This document shows, piece after piece, positions 15,350 to 25,214 of a DNA stretch of 40,124 nt. This stretch comes from Fidelibacterota bacterium (GTDB taxonomy: Bacteria; Fidelibacterota; Marinisomatia; Marinisomatales; JACNKV01). The stretch is from the NCBI GenBank assembly GCA_014381855.1, contig JACNKV010000074.1, positions 1 through 40,124 of the forward strand. The letters are read 5' to 3'. Position numbers and translations under genes: made by a program. The notes under the pieces were generated by a model. The model worked only from the letters and a program-made list of their open reading frames with translations, had not been told where the DNA came from and made no database searches. Position 1 is the first letter of the stretch. Each line of letters opens with the position of its first letter.

Positions 15350-17500
15350 ATGAAGAATCAGATTCTCATACTTCAATTAGTGCTATCCGTGTGTCTTCCC
15401 CGGGCATTGCATGCCCAATATGCGGATGATATTTTTGATCAATATACATCCGTTGGTCAATTGGGACTGACAGTAACAAATTTTGGGATACTTGGAAACG
15501 GATGGAATAAAATCAACGGAAAAATCCTACCCTCTTGTCAATATAAACAACACACAGAAATTCAGCGGGAGCAAGTAGAACATTTTTCATTTGCAGGACT
15601 ATGGATCGGCGGTGTTGTCAACGAGGAACGGCGCGTATCTACCGCCATTGTGGATGGTGTATTTGATTCCGGCGATAAAGGATTTGAATTGTTTGCTGTA
15701 TCAGACCTTCAGATACGATCGACCATCTCATCGACGTCACAAGATTCGATGGCGCAATATTTTTCCCCTTATGCTGTTTCTCATCAGGACTTTCTGACTC
15801 ATTTTCGAGATTATGGCTTAACTCCGGGTGATAATAACAATATCACCGAACACACACCATTAGGTATTGATATCCGATTGGAGTCGTATGCCTGGAATTT
15901 TTCTTTTGCAGATGCTTTTGTGGTTTTAAACTACACAATTACCAATCGTTCAAATGAAATGATTAATAATCTCTACGCCGGAATATGGACAGATGCTTCC
16001 GTTGCAAACATGAATTATACAGATACATACACACCGGGAGGCGGATTTTCATGGTATGACAATCTCGATGGGTTTGATCGTTCGGTTGATGAATCCGGAT
16101 TTACGAGAGATATTGCATATCAATACGATGCAGATGGTGATGACGGTTGGGCGGAATCTTATATCGGGATAACAATGTTGGGAAGTACCGTCCCGAAATC
16201 CTATCTTCAAACGCATTACAATCAATGGGTGTGGACAACTTCAAATAACGCAGATTATCCTGCATACAATATGCCATTGACAGACGCGGAACGATACGAA
16301 AAAATGACATCGGATGTTCCGCTCGGCACGGACACTGAATTGTATAATCCAGACGGATATCCAAACAATACCAACAGCTGGTTGTTTTTAGTATCTGCCG
16401 GTCCTTTTGGCAGCGAGCCGACCTCTGCAGATTCCGCGGATTGGCAGCTTCCACCGGACTCGACGTGTAATATTGTGATGGCAGTGGTTGCGGCGCGATG
16501 GTATGGCTCTACTGAGGATTCTCCAGAACGCCGTGCTAATCTTTATGTAAATGCAGATTGGGCACAAAAAGCGTACGACGGAGAAGATAAAAATCGGAAT
16601 AATATATTAGACATTAATGAAGACCTGAATGAAAATGGAATAATTGACCGATATATTTTACCTGAGCCTCCGCCTGTCCCGAATGTTGCCATTGATGTCA
16701 GCGACAAATCTGTCGCAATTTATTGGCAGAATAATGCAGAATCCTTTATAGATCCGATTAGCAGAGAGAAAGATTTTGAAGGCTATCGAATATACGGTGC
16801 GCGGAAAACCGCCACAGATACTGATATTGAATTCTCACTGCTTGGAGAATTTGACAAAGTGGAAGGTGAAGCAGGAAATGTAGGATATAACTCAGGATTT
16901 AGTCCGGTGCGCATTGCGAATATCTATGGTGAACCGGACAGCATCGAAATTGATGGAGAATATTATCATTACCGTTTTGTTAATGATGGCGTGAAAAATG
17001 GCTGGTTGAATTATTATTCAGTTACGGCGTTTGACCGCGGCGATCCGGCAGCAAATCTATTGAGCTTAGAAAGCTCGCTCTATGCTAACCGGCAATTTGT
17101 TTATCCTGGGGTAAAACCTCAAACAGGAGCATGGACAGATTCACCGTCTGTCTATCCAAATCCTTATCGTGGACAAGCACTGTGGGACGGATACAGTAGC
17201 CGTGAAAAAACCATTTGGTTTAATCATCTTCCCCAAAAAGCAGAAATTAGAATTTTTACCTTAGCAGGTAATTTGGTAGATATCTTACATCATGATAAAA
17301 CTTATGCGGGTGGGGATGTCCAAAACATTGACGAGAACAAATATCCGCAGTTTAGCGGGGGAGAACATGCTTGGGATATGATTACACGGTACGATCAGGC
17401 GGCGGCTTCCGGGCTGTATTTATTTACCGTAGAAAATTTGGATCATGAAAGTTTATCCTATGGAGAAATTAAAGAGGGTAAGTTTCTGATCATTAAATAA
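15350..17500 (+). CDS. Large secreted protein with C-terminal sorting-type domain
   Basis: I chose the ATG at 15350, which gives a clean signal peptide (MKNQILILQLVLSVCLPRAL then HAQ) and a 716-residue protein; the frame is open further upstream (to 15266) without a good start. The body is beta-rich. A Ca-binding-like acidic repeat, DKNRNNILDINEDLNENG, lies around residue 425, followed by a PEPPPVPN linker and a fibronectin-type segment (VSDKSVAIYWQNN, FEGYRIYGA). The C-terminus (VYPNPYRGQALWDG ... IRIFTLAGNLVDIL ... GLYLFTV) has the layout of FCB type A sorting or FlgD-like Ig domains that direct proteins to the cell surface. It is probably extracellular or surface-attached and is the first gene of the envelope operon. 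Function unknown. Confidence 0.82.
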   Translation: MKNQILILQLVLSVCLPRALHAQYADDIFDQYTSVGQLGLTVTNFGILGNGWNKINGKILPSCQYKQHTEIQREQVEHFSFAGLWIGGVVNEERRVSTAIVDGVFDSGDKGFELFAVSDLQIRSTISSTSQDSMAQYFSPYAVSHQDFLTHFRDYGLTPGDNNNITEHTPLGIDIRLESYAWNFSFADAFVVLNYTITNRSNEMINNLYAGIWTDASVANMNYTDTYTPGGGFSWYDNLDGFDRSVDESGFTRDIAYQYDADGDDGWAESYIGITMLGSTVPKSYLQTHYNQWVWTTSNNADYPAYNMPLTDAERYEKMTSDVPLGTDTELYNPDGYPNNTNSWLFLVSAGPFGSEPTSADSADWQLPPDSTCNIVMAVVAARWYGSTEDSPERRANLYVNADWAQKAYDGEDKNRNNILDINEDLNENGIIDRYILPEPPPVPNVAIDVSDKSVAIYWQNNAESFIDPISREKDFEGYRIYGARKTATDTDIEFSLLGEFDKVEGEAGNVGYNSGFSPVRIANIYGEPDSIEIDGEYYHYRFVNDGVKNGWLNYYSVTAFDRGDPAANLLSLESSLYANRQFVYPGVKPQTGAWTDSPSVYPNPYRGQALWDGYSSREKTIWFNHLPQKAEIRIFTLAGNLVDILHHDKTYAGGDVQNIDENKYPQFSGGEHAWDMITRYDQAAASGLYLFTVENLDHESLSYGEIKEGKFLIIK

Positions 17501-17585
17501 TGTCTGACAATAACGATCCGATAAAAGATCATTCGTACGGGAGATGGATTGTTTGATGAAAGACATAACTAAGAAGGAGATAGGT

Positions 17586-20500
17586 ATGAAGAAAATGCTC
17601 ATCATATTGATGGTTGGTGTGTCGGTTTCTCTGGCGCAAACCCTGACCGTTGCAGAAGCAAGGTTGGAGCTTGGGAATACGGTAACCACCAGCGGAATAG
17701 TAACCACGCCTAATCTGGGTAGTTCCGGTGAAAGTGATTTTACCATTCAGGATGAAACCGCTGCCATCATTATTTACACAAACCAGTTTGATGCCGGATT
17801 ACTCCCGGGTGACCTCGTGACGGTTACAGGAGAAATTCAGAATTATAACGGTAAACTTGAAGTTGTCCCCGAGGCTGCCGGAGATGTGATTGTAGAAAGC
17901 CAGGGAAATGATTTACCGGAATTCCAATACATGACGTTATCAGGATTGTTAACGGCTCCTGAGTCACTGGAATCTGAACTTGTGCAGGTATTCAATGTTG
18001 AAATCATTTCCGGAGACTGGCCGGATCCTAGCAATAATGCTAATGTGACTATTTCTGACGATGGAGGAATCACAACCCTTACGCTTCGCGTCGATCGGCA
18101 TTCCGATGTAGATGACGGACCGGCACCGGTTGGGTTTTTCCACCTTAAGGGAACAGTAGGTCAGTATGATTACTCTGAACCTCAGGATGAGGGCTACCAG
18201 ATTATTCCTCGGTATCAAACCGACATAGAAACACCGGATGAAAACATGGTATCAATATACGATGCCCGCAATGCCGCGGAAGGGATCACCGTTTCAACGC
18301 AGGGATTTATCACGACGCCGGTCTGGGGGTCTAACCGAATTGACTACGGTTTACAGGATGCCACAGGCGGGATAGCGTTGTTTATATATGGAGTAACGAT
18401 GGATCTTCAAATTGGTGATTTTATTGTTGTAACCGGCGTGATTGAGAATTACAATGGTAAAGCAGAAATCGTCCCCGCTGATGTAGCGGATATTACAGTC
18501 GTGAGTCAAGAAAATCCGCTTCCTGCCGTTCAGGAAGTAACGATAGCGGAATTCTTGGCAAACCCGGAATCGTATGAATCGGAGATACTTCGAATCATGA
18601 CAGCGACAATATCCGATGGAACCTGGCCAAACTCAGGCAATGATGCAAACCTGACAATTACAGATATTAGTGATACAACCGTAACGATGCGGGTGGATAA
18701 AGATACAGATGTTGATGAAGGAATGGAACCACAAGGAACATTCGAATTGACAGGGATTTCTGGTCAGTATGATTCGAGTGACCCGTATGATTCCGGGTAT
18801 CAAATTCTGCCACGATTCTATTCCGACATTGTTGTGCTAGGAGATATTACACCCGTGATTACGAATGTGATGTATGCTCCGGAGAATCCCACGCCGGATG
18901 ACATTGTGACCATTACCGCTGAAATTGTGGACGATGGTTCTTTGACGGCATCACTCGTTTATACGGTTGATGATGGTGATTTGATTCCTGTTGGGATGAC
19001 AAGTGATGACGGAATGACATTTACCGGAGACATTCCGGCACAGGCGGATGCTGCATTAGTCACGTTTTACATCCAGGCAGATGACGGAGTGAATGATATG
19101 GTCTTTTCAGAGAATTACATTTATGTGGTTCATGCGCCCGAGTCTCTCACCGCGATATATGATATCCAGTACACGGATGATCCATCAGGGGATTCCCCCT
19201 TGGTTGGGCAAACAGTGACTGTCGGAGGGATTGTCACCGCTGAATTCTGGGGCGGATCCGATAATAGGAATTTTTATGTTCAGGATGATGAAGCGCCCTA
19301 CTGCGGAGTTGTTGTTTTCGAATACGGCGGTTGGGATAACTTCGAGCTGCATAATGCACTCGGGGATGTCGTAACCTCTTTAGCCGAAGGTGACAGTGTC
19401 GTTGTCATTGGTGAAGTTGTTGAATACTACGGAAAAACCGAAATTACGAATGTCACGGATGTTGTGGTGTACGGTCCTGCTGGAGGAGTAATCCATCCTT
19501 TGGACGTTACTCCTGACCAAATTATGTCAGACGGTACCGATGCAGAAGCTTACGAAGGTGTTTTGGTTAAACTGACAGACGTAACCGTAGACGAAGCAGA
19601 CCTTGGATATGGCGAATGGTCACTATCCGACGGCAGCAACTCTGTACGCGTGGACGATAATTGGGATTACTACTATTGGCCGGAGGCAGGGCAAGCCTTA
19701 GCTGAAGTCGTCGGTGTCCTTGATTATGGTTATGGCAATACCAAGATTCAACCGCGTCTTGCCCGGGATGTGAAAGAAGATGGAGCGGTGCGTATTCAGT
19801 ATATTCAACAGGTGTTATATAGTGATTTACTGAAAACAGCAACGGATTCAGAGTCTGATATGTCTTACTTTGCAGGTGATACCGTTACCATTATCGGAAT
19901 AGTTACAATGCCCACAGGATTAAGTTATGCCGGAGATGGAGTAAAGTTCATCTTTGCAGATTCGCACGGCGGTCCCTGGAGCGGTATTTTGTCCTACGAT
20001 CCCGACAGCAGTGCCTTCCCTGTGTTGTTTGAAGGTGATCTTATTCAGGCAACAGGGTTCATTTCCGAGTATGCAACTGCGGGGTCTAACATGACAGAGT
20101 TATTCATTACGGAGCCCGTTGATCTCGTTGATATGGGATTGAATATGCCTGCGGAACCAGTTGTATCTACCGGTGATTTACGCTGGCCGACTGAAGCCGA
20201 ACAATGGGGAACTGTCATGGTAAAAATCAAAGACGGCATTGTGACCAACAATGATTTACTCTATGAAGTCTTTGCAGTTGATGACGGGTCGGGTGCTGTG
20301 CTGGTGGATGATGATTCTGACAGTGTAGAGGTTTATTTTGGAGCTGTGGGTCCACCGCCCGTGGACACACAGGTTGATTCCATTCGCGGGTGGGTGTATC
20401 ATCACTTTGGGAGTTATGCAGATTCCACTGCCTATAAACTATGTCCGCTCTATGCGTCAGATATTGTGTATGCGCAGGTGAGTATTGATGACAACGGAGC

Positions 20501-20786
20501 GACACCCAATGAATTTGCATTGTACCACAATTATCCCAATCCTTTTAATCCGGAGACACAAATTCGGTTTAACTTGAGGACGGATAGCCCGGTTCGATTG
20601 GTGATTTACGATGTTCTTGGCAGACAAATTCGTACACTTGCAAATAATGAGTTTACGGGTGGAACACACATCCTGACATGGGACGGAAAGAACGATCAAC
20701 ATCAAATGGTTGGATCCGGTGTATATTTTTACCGAATCAAAGCCGGAAACTTTGTTGATTATAAAAAAATGATGCTGATTCGATAG
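17586..20786 (+). CDS. Secreted multi-OB-fold repeat protein with C-terminal sorting domain
   Basis: The start at 17586 (MKKMLIILMVGVSVSLAQ) is chosen because GGAGATAGGT precedes it and it opens a signal peptide; a longer frame begins at 17544. The mature protein is about 1048 residues. Two homologous units of about 205 residues (roughly 18-225 and 228-425) share TSGIVTTP/TQGFITTP, LQDxTxxI, GDxVxVTGxIxNYNGKxEIVP and DxxxQIxPRxxxDI. They resemble OB-fold domains seen in secreted FCB proteins. An Ig-like segment (about 425-520), two more divergent OB-type units (about 520-735 and 735-970) and a sorting-type C-terminus with YHNYPNPFNPETQIRFNL follow. No nuclease or hydrolase catalytic motif is apparent, so a binding or scaffold role is more likely than enzymatic. 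It is 85 bases after the preceding gene. Confidence 0.85.
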   Translation: MKKMLIILMVGVSVSLAQTLTVAEARLELGNTVTTSGIVTTPNLGSSGESDFTIQDETAAIIIYTNQFDAGLLPGDLVTVTGEIQNYNGKLEVVPEAAGDVIVESQGNDLPEFQYMTLSGLLTAPESLESELVQVFNVEIISGDWPDPSNNANVTISDDGGITTLTLRVDRHSDVDDGPAPVGFFHLKGTVGQYDYSEPQDEGYQIIPRYQTDIETPDENMVSIYDARNAAEGITVSTQGFITTPVWGSNRIDYGLQDATGGIALFIYGVTMDLQIGDFIVVTGVIENYNGKAEIVPADVADITVVSQENPLPAVQEVTIAEFLANPESYESEILRIMTATISDGTWPNSGNDANLTITDISDTTVTMRVDKDTDVDEGMEPQGTFELTGISGQYDSSDPYDSGYQILPRFYSDIVVLGDITPVITNVMYAPENPTPDDIVTITAEIVDDGSLTASLVYTVDDGDLIPVGMTSDDGMTFTGDIPAQADAALVTFYIQADDGVNDMVFSENYIYVVHAPESLTAIYDIQYTDDPSGDSPLVGQTVTVGGIVTAEFWGGSDNRNFYVQDDEAPYCGVVVFEYGGWDNFELHNALGDVVTSLAEGDSVVVIGEVVEYYGKTEITNVTDVVVYGPAGGVIHPLDVTPDQIMSDGTDAEAYEGVLVKLTDVTVDEADLGYGEWSLSDGSNSVRVDDNWDYYYWPEAGQALAEVVGVLDYGYGNTKIQPRLARDVKEDGAVRIQYIQQVLYSDLLKTATDSESDMSYFAGDTVTIIGIVTMPTGLSYAGDGVKFIFADSHGGPWSGILSYDPDSSAFPVLFEGDLIQATGFISEYATAGSNMTELFITEPVDLVDMGLNMPAEPVVSTGDLRWPTEAEQWGTVMVKIKDGIVTNNDLLYEVFAVDDGSGAVLVDDDSDSVEVYFGAVGPPPVDTQVDSIRGWVYHHFGSYADSTAYKLCPLYASDIVYAQVSIDDNGATPNEFALYHNYPNPFNPETQIRFNLRTDSPVRLVIYDVLGRQIRTLANNEFTGGTHILTWDGKNDQHQMVGSGVYFYRIKAGNFVDYKKMMLIR

Positions 20787-20797
20787 GAGTTGATAAA

Positions 20798-20866
20798 ATG
20801 CGGGGGGCGTTTTGTCCCCCGCAATATGCTTATCTATGTTTACCCGAAAACACATATTTATCTTAG
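20798..20866 (+). CDS. Possible 22-residue leader peptide overlapping the lipoprotein start
   Basis: The ATG at 20798, behind TAGGAGTTGATAAA, opens a 22-codon frame beginning MRGAFCPPQYAYLC and stopping at 20864-20866, inside the next gene. Its codons run through a GC-rich hairpin. It could couple translation into the lipoprotein gene, which lacks its own good ribosome site. There is no homology evidence. Confidence 0.25.
   Translation: MRGAFCPPQYAYLCLPENTYLS
20799..20823. promoter_or_regulatory. GC-rich hairpin between secreted protein and lipoprotein genes
   Basis: TGCGGGGG at 20799-20806 pairs with CCCCCGCA at 20816-20823 across a nine-base loop. It follows the stop of the multi-OB gene and ends 12 bases before the lipoprotein ATG. 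It may terminate part of the transcripts, protect the upstream message, or limit ribosome access to the lipoprotein gene. Confidence 0.6.
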
Positions 20867-22395
20867 CCATACTATTCATTGTGTCCTGCTCATTGTGGGA
20901 TTACGACGATCCATCTATGCCGGTGGAAAACCAAGCACCGGAGACGTTTCTTTCTTTGGTTGCAACGGATACAATATATGCCTCGCAAGATTCCGTAACC
21001 GGTGAATGGATTTATTATCTTGAGAACGTGCCGGAAAACGATATCGTACTGGATACGCTGACCCATGCCTTTTCAACCGTAACAACCAGCGAACAAACGT
21101 TAAGCTGGTGGGGTGAGGATAGTGACGGAGATATCATTGGGTATTGGTATCGCTGGAATGTGGATTCGGTTTGGACGTTTACATCCGAAGAATCTGGAAT
21201 CTTTTTTGTCCCAATTCGCAAAGAAATAGATGTGTTTACATTTGAAGTCAGAGCTATTGACAGTGACAGCTTAACAGATTTTACTCCGGCAAAAATTGTA
21301 CTGCCCATCCACAATTCGTCGCCGCAAATTGAGTTTCGATATCAAAGTAATCCCTTGCTTGCAGATATCCCGACTGACACCAGTTTTACATTCCCGACTC
21401 GTACGTTCGTATGGGATGTTCAAGATTTGGACGGGGTTGAAACCATCATCGATTTATTTTATGCATTGGATGACTCAAGTGATTCAAATTGGGTACAGTT
21501 AGAGGCTGCATCGTATTCCAGTATTACGTTAACAAATATAGATCCGGGTTTTCATACGTTTTATATTAAAGCCAGGGATATAGCCGGAGCAGAGAGCGAT
21601 ATTGCCCGGTTCCCCGACTTTTCAAATGTGAACGAACCGAATTATTGGAAAGTGATGCCTGTAAACGGAGAGGTGTTGATCGTCGATGACTTTACACAAG
21701 ATAGCCAAAACAATGCTTTGAATTGGTATAAAGGAGTGGTGGATGATATTTTGGGTGAAAACCAATGTTCTGTTTGGGAAATCGGGGATAAACTTCCGTA
21801 TTCCTCTGCCGATATTTCTGCAAATTTAAACTATTTTAATCATGTTATTTGGTTTACGGCATATACAGGAATTGAAACATTCCCAAATGCCGGTGCACAT
21901 ATTTTAAATTATGTGTTAGGTGGCGGAAACCTATTTTTAAATGCCATAGAATTAAAGGACACCACCTATCCGTTTTTCCCCTTGGATTCAACCTTTGTCC
22001 TGAATACAAACGGACGGTTAATCTCCGGGAGAACATTGATGTTTCAAGATTCGACCGATATGTATGAGGACATGGACTTAGAAACCTCACGGCTAATTGC
22101 AATTCGAGTAAAAGGGTTTGAGCCGGCAAATGGGGACACCATCGATAATTCCATGCGTTTTACAGCTGAGGATTTATATTGGCTTCAAGAACCGGAAGGA
22201 AGTACAGACACGTGGACAGGGACACCCAATGTTTGCTCCCGTGGCCAGTTTCAATGGCTTTCATCTTCAGAAATATCCGGCGATATTGTCTTGTTAACAA
22301 TTCCGCTGCATAACGGGAACACACCTCTATTAGAAGGAAATGGTTCTGCTTCAAAATTTATTGATTATCTTTTAAGCGACGTGTTTTCAGAATGA
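20836..22395 (+). CDS. Surface lipoprotein of the envelope operon
   Basis: The start at 20836 gives MFTRKHIFILAILFIVSCSL, a short basic start, hydrophobic core and lipobox IVSC (Cys18), so this is a predicted lipoprotein of 519 residues. The first half has Ig-like or fibronectin-like character (ENQAPETFLSL; WWGEDSDGDIIGYWYRWNVD; FEVRAIDSDSLTDFTPA, repeated as VWDVQDLDGVETIIDLFYAL ... FYIKARDIAGAESD). The second half (from about EVLIVDDFTQDSQNNALNWY) resembles a flavodoxin-like or glutamine-amidotransferase-like alpha/beta segment (VIWFTAYTGIE, ILNYVLGGGNLFLNAIEL). No catalytic triad is obvious. Its last bases overlap the ATG of the TonB-dependent receptor (ATGA at 22392), implying tight co-expression. 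Confidence 0.75.
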   Translation: MFTRKHIFILAILFIVSCSLWDYDDPSMPVENQAPETFLSLVATDTIYASQDSVTGEWIYYLENVPENDIVLDTLTHAFSTVTTSEQTLSWWGEDSDGDIIGYWYRWNVDSVWTFTSEESGIFFVPIRKEIDVFTFEVRAIDSDSLTDFTPAKIVLPIHNSSPQIEFRYQSNPLLADIPTDTSFTFPTRTFVWDVQDLDGVETIIDLFYALDDSSDSNWVQLEAASYSSITLTNIDPGFHTFYIKARDIAGAESDIARFPDFSNVNEPNYWKVMPVNGEVLIVDDFTQDSQNNALNWYKGVVDDILGENQCSVWEIGDKLPYSSADISANLNYFNHVIWFTAYTGIETFPNAGAHILNYVLGGGNLFLNAIELKDTTYPFFPLDSTFVLNTNGRLISGRTLMFQDSTDMYEDMDLETSRLIAIRVKGFEPANGDTIDNSMRFTAEDLYWLQEPEGSTDTWTGTPNVCSRGQFQWLSSSEISGDIVLLTIPLHNGNTPLLEGNGSASKFIDYLLSDVFSE

Positions 22396-25214
22396 AATTA
22401 AACCTTGTCGCTCTATTCCTCTTGCCGTGCCTTGTCTTTGGACAGGAAAAAGGACGAATCGCAGGAAATACAATCAATGGCAACACGGGAGAACCGCTGA
22501 TTGGTGTTAATGTGATGATTCGCGGGACATACTATGGTGCAGCTACCGGATTGGACGGGCATTATCGAATCGAGAATGTAAATCCCGGAACATATGACGT
22601 TGAAGCAACCATGATGGGCTACAAAGTTCTTCTGCAAACAGGTATTCGTGTTACCCCCGGAACGACGACATCATTGGATTTCACAATGGAAGAAACGGTA
22701 TTGACGATTGGCGAAGAAGTTGTTGTCATAGGAGATAAGCCATTGTTTGATGCAAATGAAACGTCTTCGATTTCCAGAATTACCAGCGACGAAATCAGTA
22801 ATAAATCCGTATCAAGTGTGGAAGATATCTTGGCAGAACAAGTGGGTGTTACTAAGCAGGATAATGAAATCCACATTCGCGGCGGCAGGATTGATGAAAG
22901 TTTATTTATTGTGGACGGATTGTCGATCAAAGATCCGCTGTCTGGGTATTCAGGAAATTTATTTGTGAATGCGGATGCCATAGAGAATCTGGAAATAATT
23001 ACCGGAGGATATAATGCTGAGTATGGGCAAGCGATGTCCGGGGTTGTCAATATAAAACTTAAGCGTGGCATGGATCATTTTGAAGGAACAATAAAATATA
23101 TGAGTGATCATTGGGGGCTGTCCAAACAGATCAATGCATTGGATATGTCTGACCGACTTGAATTTACACTTGGTGGACCGGCTCCTGTGGCAGAAGTTCT
23201 GTTGAAGAAAATCGGGATAGACCTCCCAGGTTCATTTTCTGTGTTTTTGAATGGTTACGGAAAAAGTTTCGACAGTCATCTCCCGGTCGCGACGCAATTA
23301 TACCCACACAGAAACTGGTCAACGCTACCGGGCATGACGGACAGGACAGCAGATCAGATCATGCAATCCCTTGCCCCCAGAGAAAATAACGATTGGCATT
23401 TTCTTTATAAATTAACATGGGATATTGCAAAAAAAAAGAAACTCAGTTTGTCTTATGATCTTTCGTTCAACATTAATCAGGGATATTTTATGTCCCGAGC
23501 TTTTTCATCCACCTATTATCCATATAGCTATGAAAAAATATTGGATAATTACAACACCATTACCAGGGAAACCCGATTATTGAATTTTCATTGGGTTCAT
23601 ACACTCAACACCCGATCGTTTTATGAAATGACCTTTGGACGCTTCTTAACCATGGAACACAGTGCTGTGCAGGATCTGCATTGGACAGAGTATAGAGAGC
23701 GGTTGGATCTTGATCCGACTCATTACATTGTTTATGATGACGACGGTCACACACGAATTACTTACGGAGACGAGTTTTATGACACGGGATTTGCTCCGGA
23801 GTGGTATGACGTTATGAGTGATAATTATCGTTTTGACTGGGACTGGACGTATCATACGGCGACTCGTCACAAAATCAAAACCGGAGTCGAAAATACGGTT
23901 ACGGATATTCAGGTTCTTGATATAGATGAACCTTGGAACGGAGGAACCGGATTAGGAGCGAATTATGATATCTATTCTGCGCGTACAGTTTTTGGGGCGA
24001 TGTATCTTCAGGATCAAATCACTTTTGAGGGGATGACGGCAAATCTTGGACTGAGATATGATTATTGGTTCCCAGGTAAGTATGTCGAAAATGCAATTAA
24101 CGATACAAATGCAGTCATCATTACAGATGTCGCGAGAGACAAATTTATGGATGAGACATTTAATATGTTCGGTTACCGAGGAAAAGGCAGGCTTAGCCCC
24201 AGAATCGGAATCTCCCATCCTGTAACAGATAACGATGTGTTGTACTTTTATTATGGTCATTTTTCTCAGTTGCCTACATTTCAGTATGTATATGCGAAAC
24301 TAAATTCCAGAGCACAATCGACGTACCAAATTTTCGGGAATCCGAACCTTAATCCCAAAACCACAGTGCAATACGAGTTGGGTGTCAAACATCGCTTCAA
24401 TCCCGATCAGGTTCTGGAGGTTAAAGCTTATTGGAAAGACATGTTTGACTATGAGACTTCTCAGACGATAACGCCTTCACATCCGAAATACTCTCATTTA
24501 AAATTTAATATGTACTTTAACGCAGATTATGCACGAGCACGCGGGATAGAGGTTATTTTAAAAAGCCGTCTATTCAAACACTGGTACGCCGATGTGAATT
24601 TTAATTATTCCATTGTAACTGGGAAAAGTTCATCTGCTTTGGATAATCTTTTGGTTCAAGCCGGTGAGTTAAATGAGAAACCTTTGGGTGAAAATTTTAT
24701 GAGATGGGATAAACCTTTCCAATTCTCCAGCAATCTATATTATAACCATACCTCAGGATGGGGAGTGTCTTCACGATTTGAATTTGCCTCGAATCGACGC
24801 TATACCCGCTCTATTCCGGGGACACATGAATATCCGGATGGATTGATTGAAATCAATGGTGAAACATATTATATCGGAACGTATGAAAATGATAACCCTT
24901 ATGACTATTTTAGTGAGTATTCACCAAAACTTTTTCAGATGGTGGGATTGGACAATATCAAGGGATATTCAATGGTTGATATAAAATGTTTCAAGATGTT
25001 TCATTTTAGTCAAATAAAAATAAAAATATTTATTGAGTTTGAAAATATATTCAATGAAATCGTCCCAAGACGGATTAACTCGTTCACCGGTCGCGGATAT
25101 GACCCAGGAGAAATTATCCCGTATTCTATGATAGATTCTCCAAATCCAAACTATGATCCATCTCGAACAGGAAAACCATTTACCGCTGAATTAGGTGTCC
25201 AGGTGTATTTCTGA
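22392..25214 (+). CDS. TonB-dependent outer-membrane receptor with carboxypeptidase-regulatory-like domain
   Basis: This is a 940-residue outer-membrane protein. The signal peptide MKLNLVALFLLPCLVFGQ is followed by a CarboxypepD_reg-like beta-sandwich (about 20-105: GRIAGNTINGNTGEPLIGVN, ATGLDGHYRIENVNPGTYDV). A plug domain spans about 115-230 (SVEDILAEQVGV, IHIRGGRIDESLFIVDGLSI, then GYNAEYGQAMSGVVNIKLK). The remainder is a 22-strand-type barrel with aromatic-rich strands, ending in FTAELGVQVYF with the terminal Phe typical of barrel assembly. The family imports bulky ligands using TonB energy, or in FCB bacteria can work with surface lipoproteins in SusC/SusD-like pairs. The preceding lipoprotein overlaps it by four bases, and the PorV-like gene overlaps its stop, so a joint complex is plausible. 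The ligand is unknown. Confidence 0.88.
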   Translation: MKLNLVALFLLPCLVFGQEKGRIAGNTINGNTGEPLIGVNVMIRGTYYGAATGLDGHYRIENVNPGTYDVEATMMGYKVLLQTGIRVTPGTTTSLDFTMEETVLTIGEEVVVIGDKPLFDANETSSISRITSDEISNKSVSSVEDILAEQVGVTKQDNEIHIRGGRIDESLFIVDGLSIKDPLSGYSGNLFVNADAIENLEIITGGYNAEYGQAMSGVVNIKLKRGMDHFEGTIKYMSDHWGLSKQINALDMSDRLEFTLGGPAPVAEVLLKKIGIDLPGSFSVFLNGYGKSFDSHLPVATQLYPHRNWSTLPGMTDRTADQIMQSLAPRENNDWHFLYKLTWDIAKKKKLSLSYDLSFNINQGYFMSRAFSSTYYPYSYEKILDNYNTITRETRLLNFHWVHTLNTRSFYEMTFGRFLTMEHSAVQDLHWTEYRERLDLDPTHYIVYDDDGHTRITYGDEFYDTGFAPEWYDVMSDNYRFDWDWTYHTATRHKIKTGVENTVTDIQVLDIDEPWNGGTGLGANYDIYSARTVFGAMYLQDQITFEGMTANLGLRYDYWFPGKYVENAINDTNAVIITDVARDKFMDETFNMFGYRGKGRLSPRIGISHPVTDNDVLYFYYGHFSQLPTFQYVYAKLNSRAQSTYQIFGNPNLNPKTTVQYELGVKHRFNPDQVLEVKAYWKDMFDYETSQTITPSHPKYSHLKFNMYFNADYARARGIEVILKSRLFKHWYADVNFNYSIVTGKSSSALDNLLVQAGELNEKPLGENFMRWDKPFQFSSNLYYNHTSGWGVSSRFEFASNRRYTRSIPGTHEYPDGLIEINGETYYIGTYENDNPYDYFSEYSPKLFQMVGLDNIKGYSMVDIKCFKMFHFSQIKIKIFIEFENIFNEIVPRRINSFTGRGYDPGEIIPYSMIDSPNPNYDPSRTGKPFTAELGVQVYF

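Noticed and set aside
15156..15350. 64-codon minus-strand frame in the gap before the envelope operon
   Set aside because: I looked for a transposase or small-protein remnant, but the translation matches nothing I recognise and it overlaps the signal-peptide start of the opposite gene.
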